From assembly GCF_051549855.1 (NCBI RefSeq), contig NZ_CP196080.1, positions 248,001 to 312,000 of the forward strand: a stretch of 64,000 bases of DNA, read 5' to 3'. The notes beneath the pieces were generated by a model. The model was given only the letters and a program-made list of their open reading frames with translations, made no database searches and had not been told where the DNA came from. Below are positions 11,609 through 22,295 of this stretch, piece after piece (the stretch's first letter is position 1; every line of letters starts with the position of its first letter). This DNA comes from Metamycoplasma sp051549855 (GTDB taxonomy: Bacteria > Bacillota_I > Bacilli_A > Mycoplasmatales > Metamycoplasmataceae). The position numbers and the translations under genes are program-made.

Positions 11609-11722
11609 TTATCTTAAGTGTGCAAACATTGCAATTAAAGAAATAATTGAACCCACTAATAAAATAGAACCAATAACAATGTATTTTAGAAAACTTTTTT
11701 CTTTATTACTTTCATTTTTCAT
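11609..11722 (-). CDS. 37-aa single-pass membrane peptide, leaderless
   Basis: A polar, charged N terminus (MKNESNKEKSFLK) is followed by one hydrophobic helix (YIVIGSILLVGSIISLIAMF) and AHLR. A perfect TATAAT (complement of 11730-11735) ends 7 nt before the ATG, so transcription would start at the start codon. A strong terminator follows 14 nt after the stop. Its own promoter and terminator argue that it is a real gene although it is very short. There is no recognisable family. The positive-inside rule is not decisive. Confidence 0.6.
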   Translation of the reverse strand: MKNESNKEKSFLKYIVIGSILLVGSIISLIAMFAHLR

Positions 11723-11824
11723 AACAATAATTATATAGCACAAAGAGTTAATTCATCCGAAATAACTAATAAATAAACAAGTAAGTATTTGAGTACTAAA
11801 TGCCAGCGTTTTTTGTGTCAAGAT

Positions 11825-11910
11825 TGTTAATAAACATTAACACTTTTTTTTTTTTTTTTACAAGCATTACAATTTATGTATGGCAATGCTACATTTTTGC
11901 ATTGTATAAG
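11825..11910 (+). promoter_or_regulatory. Promoter region with inverted repeat and T16 tract
   Basis: A perfect 7-bp inverted repeat TGTTAAT-AAAC-ATTAACA (11825-11842) is followed at once by an uninterrupted run of 16 T (11844-11859). A TACAAT -10-like hexamer is at 11868-11873. A second hairpin CAATGC ... GCATTG (11884-11904) overlaps the approach to the AAGGAG ribosome site. The gene at 11919 follows. Homopolymers next to core promoters are known to switch surface genes in mycoplasmas by length changes. Confidence 0.5.
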
Positions 11911-11918
11911 GAGAAAAA

Positions 11919-14900
11919 ATGAGAAAAAGCAGCAAAATGCTGATTTCAGTCAGCACTTTAAGTTTAATAGCAATTTCAATAAGTATTGCATACCTTATTT
12001 ATAACAATACTAAGAGAAGAGTGAAAGTAGTTTACACAAAACTAGAACAAATTCTTAATAAAGTTGACTCGTTTTTGGAACAAAACAAAGATCAACCGGG
12101 ATTTGAAGTGTTGCGTAACATTTATGAAGAAGTTTCTAAGCAATATAAAAGTTACGATCAAAAATCAGTTGATGAAAAAAAGTGCATATTTAGAAAAGAT
12201 GTTAAGTGATGCATTTGAAGCATTAAGAAAAATTTTGGACGATGTTTCAAAACTTAATGATGCCAAAAACGAAAATGACAGCTTAGTAAAAACTATTCAA
12301 GAGTATATTGAGCAAGTTTTTGGTAATAAACTACCGCAAAGTTGGCAAGAACTTAAAAAGCAAATAGCCGATGATTTGGATTCTATTAACAAAGCATACA
12401 AAAATAAAGATATTAACATTATTTTGAAGTATGCACAATCATTGGAACAAAAATTTAATCAATTAAAAGATGATTATTCATTAGCACAAACAAATAATTT
12501 AAAAGAACAAAACCAATCGCTTTTCAAAACTGCTAGTCAGTTAGTTTTAGACTTGAAATTGCAAAATGATCCAATTCAAAAAACAATAACAAGCAACTTT
12601 TTTGCAGCAGATGACAATGATAAAACCATTCAAGCAAAAAATGATAATCTTTCAGCAATAATAACAAGTCTTCAAAAACGAAAAGAAGAATACTTACAAG
12701 TTAATAAGGCAAATGAAGAACAACTAAATAGAGCTTTGGACATAAAAACTAAATTAGACGAGTCAAATAATGTTTTGAACGAAAATCTTAAAGATAAAAT
12801 CACAGATGCCATAAATGCAAATAATGAAATCTATCCTAAATTAACTAACAATGAAAGTTGCTGAAACGAAGTTAAGAAATTACAAAAAACTAATGACGAA
12901 GTTGAGCACGACTTTTTCTATAATAAATATCAGTTAGCAAGCAAAAAAACGAATGAAATATACGCGTATTTAGCACAACAAGAAGGTGCTAATGATTTAG
13001 CACCAAAAGCTAAAGAATTAATTGATAACAATATTCAAACAAAAGATTCAAGTAACACTGATTTACAGAATTCTTCATATTCACTAGCTAAAATTTCAAG
13101 TGAGCTAGAATATTGATATCAAAGAAGACTAATTAAGTCTAAGAATCAATATTATGAAACTCTGTTGCAAGCTGAAAAACTAAAAAACTTCCTTGTTAGT
13201 GCAATGCCAAACGAGTCAACTGATGAGTTAAAGAGCTTAATCCAGGAACTAACTAAAGCTATTAAAGATAATGATAATTTAATTAGCCAAGATAGCAAGC
13301 AATATGATCTAAGAGTGCAAAATTTGACTCAAAATATGGATTCTATCAAACAAAGAATGAACAATTTGACTGATGTGGCACACAAGTGATACGAGCAACA
13401 ACATAATGTTGTTTCGCAATTACTAACTACTTTAACCAATGAAAAGCTTAAAAATTACTTGACTCAAAAATTACAAGAAAATAGTAACTTAAAAGATCAA
13501 GAATTAAAAACTTATGCCAATGCGGCTGCCAATTTAGAAAATGCTTGCAACAAAGTACTAAGTTATCAAGAATTTGAAAAAGAAAAGATAGAAATTGATA
13601 CCTGGTTAGAACAAAATCTAAGCATTTCCGATGAATACAAGACTCAAATTACTGATAAGAAAACTCAAGCACAAACTAATATTGATAATCTTTTGGATGA
13701 AAATAACAAAAACTCACAAGCAATGTCAGATGTAGTTTCATCCCTAGAAAATGATTTTAATCACATTCGTTTAAATGCTAAAAAAGATGAAGTGAGTCAG
13801 TTCCAAACGCAAAACAATCAAGCTTTAGAAACTTTAAATAGCAAATTAGAAGAAGCTAAAGTGCGTCAACAGTTAGTGAGTGAAATCAATACTAAAATCC
13901 AAGAAATTGAAGACAAGATTTTACAATCAAAAATCTTAGATAATGAGGCGAATCAAACTGAAATAAACATTAACAATTTTTTGAAAATAGCAGTTAATTC
14001 AATTTCAAAAGCTCAACTTCAAGATAAATGTAATGAAGCACAAGATTGAATTACAAAAAACAGCCAAGCCATTGGAAACAATCGACTTGAGACATTGAAA
14101 AATATAATTGATGATGTTAATCAAACAATAAACCAAAACCCTGATTTAAACTTCGACAACTTAAAAGATAAACTTGTTTTAATTTTCAACAAAACTAAAG
14201 TTGCTAAATCAGTTTCTGATTTAAGTAATTTGTTTAAAAATAATCAAAACTTACTTCCAACACTGACTGATAATAGTCTAGAAAAATCAGTTGTTACAGC
14301 AGTTAATGATAACATCACTGAGTCACTAAAAATTGCTAACGAGTTGCTAAATGGTAACAAAGTTACAGATAAAGATGAAACTAAGCTTGCTAATGCATTT
14401 AGTGACTATCAAAGTATTATTCAAACTGAAACACAACGTTCATTAACGCGCCAAAAATACACTGAGGCTAATGATTTTTACAATGACTCTTCAACTGCCA
14501 GCGAACTGGCTAAGAATATATTGCAACCTACTCTTACAACAAGTTTAGGCGTAATAGATAGCAAAAATTCGAGTTTCAATCAGTTGAAACAATTAGCAAC
14601 TTCGCTTGCTAATAAATTGGGATTGGCTAAAGAAGTAGAAAAATACTTTGATAATAAGACTGAAATTAATAATGATTTTCTATCAAAATACACTGACACA
14701 AAACCTGGTTACGTGACTGATTTAGAAGCCAAAATTCAAAACCATGACCAAACAGTTCTTAGCCAAGCTAATGACAACGGTAACAAAGATATTGTCAGCC
14801 AGACTTTAAAACAACTAGGTTTAGATTACCAAACTGCTCTAGATGAAAAAGATAATGAAGACTTACAATTGGATGTTTCAAAAGCTAAAACTTGAGCTCT

Positions 14901-16482
14901 AGCAAATACCTATTTATATGCTTATCCACACTACTTGAATTTAACTAACAATATTGCCCAAATTGAAGCTAAAACTAAGGAGCAAGTCAAACAAGAATAC
15001 CCAACACTTAAATCAGGACTTGCTAACACTTTTGCTTTAGCACAAGTAACAAAAGCCTTAGTTGATACAACTGATACTTGAAATAAATACAAACAAAATA
15101 ATGATGTTAGCGACTTGCATGGAATCTTAGCTAATGTCGAACAAGATATTCAAGATGTAAAACAAAAAATAGCTTCTTACAATACTTCTACTCAATATCA
15201 AGATGTTAAAGATGCGATTATAAAAATGGTTGCCGATGATTATGTAATTAAATTTAGTAACATTAGTTCAGAACTGTATCAAATTGCTAGTTGAAACATT
15301 TTTGACATGTGAAGAAGCGCTGAAGACTCTGAATATTTCGAAAAAAGAGGATGATATCATATGTTCATTATTGGTAAAATCGATACTAATTACAAAAAAA
15401 TCGAGCAAGCATACAATGAGCAAGATTTAGACGCTATTAAACAAGCATATAACAAAACTGCTAGTTGAACAAAAATAGTAAATTATGCAGATGATGACAA
15501 TCGAAATGAATACCTAGAACTATATCGAAATATTAGCAATTTAGTTGTCGAACATTACAACGAAATCAAGAATGAAGATTTAAAACAATTCAAATCACTT
15601 GAATTATTCTTAGACTTTTTTGATCTAAATAGTTCATATCCTAATTGAGAACAAAACAAAGAAGAGATTGTTTCAAAATTAAAAAATAAATATGCTCTAA
15701 TTAAAAAAGCATTGTTTGAAGATTACACATGTATAAACTACAGTGACTATTTAGCAGAAGATCGAAAAGATGATCCAAATGAAGCAATCGAAACACTTAA
15801 AAAATGTTTATTTTACACATTTATTCTTCTACACACAGATAAAGATGGAACAGTTATAACTAGAATAAAACATCTTGCATCAAGTTATGAGAATTTAATA
15901 AATAGTTTACAGCAAGATAATGTGAATGATTCTCTATTAAATGAGCTAAGACAGAATAGTGATTTTAATCAATCGATTAGTTCACTTCAAAATTATTCAT
16001 CAATGGATAATAGTGATTTCATAAAAATAGGCAGAGAAGATGAAATTAAAGCAAATCATCAAGAGGTTGCTGAGTTGTATGCAAAACATGAAGAACTAGG
16101 TTGATGAATAGAGTGACAATTAAGAGAGTATTATGAAGATGGAAATGGATATATGACAAACAAAAGCAAAAATGCTTATGACTTCATCCAGGCTATAATA
16201 TCAACACAAAATAAGATAAATCTAGTTATTGAGAATTTATATAATAAAAAAGTAAGCAAAATCAAACAAAAAGCACAACAAATTGAAAACAAACTATCAT
16301 CAAAATACTTTGATATTTTGCAAAAACTAGACGAAGCACAAAATTACTATGATCAAGCTTCAGTTAAACAAGAAAATCTTGATGACAATTCATATTCTCA
16401 AACATACGATTCGTTACAAAAGGCTAATAAAGCTTTCAATATTCTTGATTCATTAATTAATTCACTTTCAACAGAAAATTAA
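11919..16482 (+). pseudogene. Membrane-anchored coiled-coil surface protein, frameshifted in an A7 tract
   Basis: The start at 11919 follows AAGGAG. Residues ~7-29 (MLISVSTLSLIAISISIAYLIY) are a membrane anchor. The first frame runs to a TGA at 12207-12209 and then loses coding character. The downstream frame, open to TAA at 16480, joins it at the A7 run near 12174-12181: removing one A links VDEKK to SAYLEKMLSDAFEAL. The repaired product would be ~1,520 aa, helical and rich in K, N, Q, D and E, with no second membrane segment and no recognisable enzyme domain. As written, only ~100 sensible residues would be made. A phase-variable switch, a true decay mutation or a base-call error are all possible. 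Surface exposure is inferred from the N-terminal anchor. Confidence 0.75.
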
Positions 16483-16487
16483 CATTT

Positions 16488-16516
16488 AGCACTTAGCAAA
16501 ACCTAAGTGCTTTTTT
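16488..16516 (+). terminator. Intrinsic terminator
   Basis: AGCACTTAG (16488-16496), loop CAAAAC, CTAAGTGCT (16503-16511), T6. A perfect 9-bp stem directly after the coiled-coil gene. Confidence 0.9.
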
Positions 16517-16518
16517 GT

Positions 16519-17790
16519 TTGTATAAACTACTAACCATAATACGTAATTACAATAGCTTTATTGATTTTACGAGATGAGAATTCATTGATTCGCAAGATA
16601 GTGAGCGCTTCAAATACTTAAGTAGCGATTTACCTACACTGCGCAAAGTATCAGAAAAAGTTCAGTCTAATCTTCAAAGATATTATCAAAAGTATCAAGA
16701 TTTACTCAAAACCGGAAAATTTGAATTTGATGATCCAGTTGAAGGGGCTCCACTTTACTATCAATTTCCGGAATTGAGAAATGATTACGCTAGCGAAGAA
16801 AGAAAATTATCACACAATCAAGTAATAGCTAGAAATGATGATAATTTGCTTACTTATTGATATTTTGGTTACATTCAAAACAAATTAAACAGTAAGGCTT
16901 ATGAAGTTTTCTATAATTACGGTCAAGTCAAAAAAATCTTGACTTCTGATAATAATAATTTAATGACACAAGACCAAAGAAATAATTTAATTGCTAACTT
17001 CGTAAATAAATTAAAAAACACAATAATGCCGAATATCAAAATTGATAGAGTTCATTTCAATTCATTGGATATAATGAATAACAATCTAGTTGAAAACCTT
17101 TATGCAAACATATCTAGCGTAAGTGACGTTTTATCAATAATTACTAAATATGGGGAAATATTGAATCGTGTGGATAATTATGTTCAATTAATAAATAGCC
17201 TAAATACTTTAGAAAGTGATTATAATGCCTACAAACAAAATCAAATCACTGATTCTAATGTAAGACAATATTTTGACAATTTAAGCTCAGCGCCACAATT
17301 CAGCACAATAACACAAAAATGATTTGCACTAGCAAAAGAAGCGAAAATTGATGAAATTAAACAGCTTATTCATAGTATTGACTTTAGTTTAGATAACAAT
17401 AAAGAAATAATAAGTAAGATCGATGATGTAAACAGAAAAATAGGTGATATATTAGAAAATGAAGACTTAAAAAACATTTATTATAATGCTACTTCTTCTA
17501 CTGACTACTACATTTTAGGATCAATGATATCAAGTTCTTTAGGATCTTTAGGTGATTCTCCAAAATACAACGAAACAAATACTTTAATTGAAAAACTAGC
17601 ACCAAGTTTCAACAAAACACATTTTATGACTTTAACAAATGACATAAAGTTCTTTTTCCTGAGACCTTTTGAATTAAATACTTATCTTGGCGCTAACAAA
17701 ATTGTTCAAATCATGACTGAATATAACAAAAAATGTCAAGAAATTGAAGACGAAGTAACACAAATACTTAAACAAGAAGAACAATCTTAG
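16519..17790 (+). pseudogene. Start-less 3' fragment of a helical surface-protein gene
   Basis: An open frame of ~423 codons with TGA(Trp) codons and a TAG stop at 17788. It begins directly after the previous terminator. The only in-frame initiation codon near its 5' end is a TTG at 16519, with no ribosome site, membrane anchor or signal peptide. The product would start LYKLL and continue into helical, N/K/D-rich sequence (FTRWEFIDSQDSERF ...). That patch resembles part of the preceding gene's C-terminal region (SWNIFDMWRSAEDSEYF), though only loosely. It ends in its own terminator. Best read as a decayed paralogue or a silent donor cassette. A translated protein is unlikely. Confidence 0.6.
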
Positions 17791-17809
17791 TTAATTGATG
17801 CTAAATTTT

Positions 17810-17836
17810 GCTCCAACTTTTAGTTGGAGCTTTTTA
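17810..17836 (+). terminator. Intrinsic terminator
   Basis: Perfect 9-bp stem GCTCCAACT (17810-17818) / AGTTGGAGC (17822-17830), TTT loop, followed by TTTTT. Confidence 0.9.
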
Positions 17837-17874
17837 GTTATTTTCCAAATGTATGTCCTATTACAAGTTTTTAG

Positions 17875-20466
17875 CGAAACAGTAAAAATAATGAAGATAC
17901 TAAAAACTTACAACTTTCATTAGAAAGTGCGAAACAGCAACTTGTACCTATTATTAAAAAGGTTATTTTGAATGGTAAAAATACTATTGACACATTAGCA
18001 ATTTATGATAATATCATCCAAAATGCGAGTGAGAAGACTAGTCCTGGACTAGATAATAAGAGTCCAAAACAATATTTAAGCGAAAAAATGTCAACTACAC
18101 AATTAGATAGTTTAAAAGCACAACTAACACAATATCAACAACTAAATGATAATCAGTTGGTAAATGAGTTTTTTAATCAAGCAAATGTTAATAATGAAAA
18201 ACTTGCTAAGTTATTAAAATTGTTAGCCGATATAGAATCAAAAGTACGTCAAGTATTTAATACCAATAAGCAAGTAATTATTGATTACGATAACAAAATC
18301 AGTGAAATTAACGCACAAAATGAAGACGAGATTGAAAAAGTAGAAGATAAACTTTTAACATTAACAGGAACAAAAAATATTGACGAACTAACTACTATTA
18401 GTCCACAAAACGCAAAAGATAATTCATTATTAAAATCATTGTGAAATGATATTGAACTAAAGAATAAAGAACTAAAACAAAAACAAGCATTAATCGAACA
18501 AAATAATCAAAAAATTAGTGAACTAGAAGCGAAAATTAAGCAGCAAGAAACAAGTAGTCTAGCATTGGAAAATGATTTGGCACAAGCAAGAATTAATCTT
18601 GGCACAAAAGATACTAAAATTCAACAATTACAAAATCAAATTGTGACTTTACAACAACAAAAAGATAGTTTTGAAAAACAAAATCAAACTTTAAGTACAC
18701 AAAAACAAGAATTAGAAACTCAAAAGCAACAATTGAGTAAACAGGTTGAAACTAAGAATACACAAATTCAAACTTTAGAGACTCAAAAGACACAATTGCA
18801 GGAACAAATTAGTACCTTAGAAGCAAAGATTAGCAGTTTAACTAGTGAGTTAGACACACTGAAAAAATCACAAGTTTCCTTGAGTAGTCAAGTGTCTAAC
18901 TTACAAGAACAAATTAAACAAAAAGACACACGTATTAGTCAATTAGAAAGTGAATTAGCACAAGAAAAACAAAAATCAAAAGAAGAAGATAAGCAACGAA
19001 TTAGTCAACTTGAAAGAGAAAAACAAGAATTACAATCAGCAAGAGATAATTTACAAAGTCAATTGACTACGACAACAAGAACTCTTTTACAAGTGCAAGG
19101 AGATAAAACTAGAAAAGAAAGTGAAATTAGACAAAATGAAAGAACGATTAGTGACTTAAGAAGTCAAGTGTCTTCGAAAGATAACGATATTAAACAAAAA
19201 CAAACTACTATTAATAGTTTAAATAGTCAAATTACTTCAAAAGATAGTCAAATTTCAACTTTAAGTCGCGAAATTCAAAGTTTAAAACAACAAAAAGCAA
19301 GTTTAGAAGCAACTATTCAAGCAAAAGATAGTGAGATTAGAGAAAAGAATAGAATTATCGACAAACAAGGAAAAAAAATTCAAGAGTTGGAAAAAAATCC
19401 AAAGTTACAACAACTAGAGCAAAGTAATACTGAATTACAACAAGAAAATAGTCAGTTGAAACAAAAGAATAGCGAACTACAAAAACAAATTGAGACATTA
19501 AATACAACAATTTCGGAAAACACTAAGGAAATTAATAGACTAAAAGGAGAAAATAAGGAATTGAACTTATATATTCTTGATTATCAAGATTGACAAAAGT
19601 TCAGTGAAGCAAAGAAATTTATTGAAAAGTTTAATAACATTTTAGTGTTTTCAAAACAATATCTAGAATTTTTACAAGGTGACGAAGTGATTAATTGAGA
19701 ACGTCCTAACATTCGACAAGGAGAATATCACTCTTGAAACACACCAAATACGGAGTTTTTCAAACAAGTCGAGAAAGGACAAAAGGATTTTGATAGTTTA
19801 TTCAGTGACATTGACTTAACAAACAAAGCAAAGGTTGCTATTGTGCGATCGCTTAAACCTGACAACTATATGTTAAATTGAAACCTTTTAAAAAAAGATT
19901 TTGAAAAACTTAAAAAATTGCAAACACTGAAAAAAGTTAAAGAATTAACTTCAAGACAAAGAACTAATAGCGAAAAACAAGAAATGAAACAACTTGTGTG
20001 AACTATTGATAATGTGTATAAACAAGTAAACTTAGTTGACTTGACTACTGAAGTGAGTGTACCTTTTAGTACTCCTTGATATGAAAATCGAGAAGAAATG
20101 CTATATGCAATTGGAGTTGCGCAAGACAATTATGGAGCAATGTCTGGTGCGGATATTAGCGGTAACGGAAAAAATGATTATATTGAAAGGTAATTGTCAG
20201 TATTAGGACTTGAAAACGTAAAAGAAGCACTTAGAAATCTTTATAAAAAAGTTAAAAAAGACGTGGAAAACGGTATTTATGAATTAATGAGATACGAGAC
20301 AAGTCCACCAAGAACATATGCTTCTAATGCTTTACAACTTCAAAGTGAGATATTAAGAATTGATTCACAAATCTGACTAGAAAAAGAAGCGATAGCATTT
20401 CTTTCAATGTGCGACTTATTACGAAGAGTCAATCAAGCACTATCATACTATAAAGGAAATAACTAA
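17875..20466 (+). pseudogene. Start-less coiled-coil gene fragment with an in-frame TAA
   Basis: The frame is open from 17875, just after a TAG at 17872-17874. It has no ATG near its 5' end; a TTG at 17968 is the best weak start. About 18440-19560 encodes a long coiled coil rich in Q, E, K and S (heptads such as QLQNQIVTLQQQKDSFEKQN). The C-terminal part is more globular, with several TGA(Trp) codons. An in-frame TAA at 20191-20193 follows NGKNDYIER. The same frame then continues (LSVLGLENVKEALRNLYKK ...) for another ~90 codons to TAA at 20464. There is no signal peptide or anchor. It is the third same-strand piece in a row lacking a proper start. Decay or a recombination reservoir are both possible. 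Confidence 0.6.
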
Positions 20467-20476
20467 TTAATAAAAT

Positions 20477-20507
20477 AAGTAGACTTTTTTGAAGTCTACT
20501 TTTCTTT
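20477..20507. terminator. Bidirectional terminator
   Basis: AAGTAGACTT (20477-20486), 5-nt loop, AAGTCTACTT (20492-20501), with T-rich sequence following on the plus strand. The symmetric 10-bp stem sits between convergent genes. Confidence 0.8.
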
Positions 20508-20509
20508 TA

Positions 20510-22237
20510 CTAAAATGGAAGATTATCATTAGTGTGTTTAATTTCAATAGGAGTTTTGTCGTAGTAAAGGCTATATTCATTCATATAACTTGCTTTAGTT
20601 ACTAGATAGTGTGACTTATTGTATATAAATCAATCTATTGTTTTTTGTAAGTCAAAATTGTTTTTCCAGTCACCTATATCGTCATTAAAAGTTGCGTCAA
20701 TTACCATTTCAGTACCGTCTAAAACTAGTCCTGCATTGACGTGTTGAAAATCTTCATTATTAGAAATTTTATAGTACTTTCCATAAAACATTAAATTCTT
20801 GTATCCTAGCATATCTAAAGCAATGTAAACGAATTCGCTGTATCCTTGACAATTAAAATAAGCATAATTAGTAGTATCAATAGGGGTATCAAAAATAGTA
20901 ATGTAGTCGATTAATTTCTTGTTATAACCATACTCATAAATTACTTTAATGCTTAAAAATCTAGTCAAAACTAATGCTACCTGGTCTAAATTAAAGTCTT
21001 TAGAAATTAGTTGTGAAACAAAGTGTTTTACGATTGAAATTTGTTTTTCAAATAGTTGTCTCACTTCTTGTTTTTGTGCTTCATTTAGGTCTTTTCAATT
21101 AACTCAAATATTTAACTGTTTTTCAGTTGCTTTTTTAAGCATATATTGGTAAACATCATCGTACTGAAAATTATATGATTTTGACAAATCCTTTCTAACA
21201 AAAGGAGTAATGTGAGTGTAACTATCTAAATTAACTGCTTTATCTTGTGAAAATACCATTCAGGTATCATTACCATAATCACGCATTGAAGTAAATAAAA
21301 CGGTTAATTTATTTTCTAATTCACTGTCACTTCAAGACGCAATTTTTTCGATTTCCTGACTTAATTTATCTTTTCAAACAGTATAAAATTCTTTTAATTC
21401 AGGATTTAAAAACTTAGCATAATAAGTATTGTAAGTTTCAATAAAATCACTACCATTTAGTAACGCTTGTCACTTACTTACTAAGTTATCAAACTCAATG
21501 CTTAAACGATTAATACGGTTAACTAAAACACTAGGATTAGTGTCAATAAAAGTTTTGTATTCTTCGATTACTGTATTAATTTTGGTATCAAATCTTTGAC
21601 TTAATAATTCAAAAATACGCTTAAAAACAACACTATTACCACTATATAAAGTGTTTAATTTAGTATAAAAATCATTAATTGCTTTTTGAATTGTTTCATA
21701 AGTATCTTTTAGATTGCTAATTCTAATTTTGATTACATTATTATCATTTTGATATTTTGATTTTTGATTTAAAAGTAACGAAATGTTATCGTTGTATTCT
21801 TTTGAAAACTTACCGTTAATTAGGTTTTGAACTACTAAATCATTTTTCTTATTAATATTGTTTTTCGTTTCAAATTCTTTAATAAAAGTAGCAATATTTT
21901 CAGTTGAAAAAAGGTTATCAATGTCACTTTTTAGTTGTTTAAAAGTTTCTAAAGAGTTGTAATTTTGATTTTTGATTTCAAGAATTTTAATGTTAAAAAA
22001 CAGCCTTAAGTTTTCGAATGGAGATTTTTTAACTTGACTTTCAAGATTATCTAAAAGGTTTTGATTTTCATTCGATTGCTTAATTTTAATGTAGTTTGAG
22101 TCAAAAACTTGCTGACTAAAATCAGCAATTCTTTGTTTATCGTGGGCGTTATTAGCACAAGAAACTAATGCAGTTGGAAGTAGCACTAGTGGACTAATTG
22201 ATAGCGATAATGCACTTCATAAAACTCTTTTTCTCAT
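20510..22237 (-). CDS. Lipoprotein with C-terminal transglutaminase-like domain
   Basis: 575 aa. The signal peptide MRKRVLWSALSLSISPLV ends in a lipobox ALVSC with Cys27. The middle (~30-390) is helical and lysine/asparagine-rich. The C-terminal ~190 residues carry a transglutaminase/papain-like triad. Cys463 is in NCQGYSEF, His499 in HVNAGLVLDG and Asp514 in EMVIDATFND, with the spacing usual for bacterial transglutaminase-core domains. Such domains may be proteases, peptide amidases or cross-linkers; the substrate cannot be told. The start follows AAAGGA. The 58-nt gap to ffh leaves room for its own promoter. The exported location follows from the lipobox. Confidence 0.82.
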
Positions 22238-22295
22238 TATTTATCCTTTTTACAACTAAAAGTGCTTCTAGGTAAAATTTTTGGGTTATTTTTAC

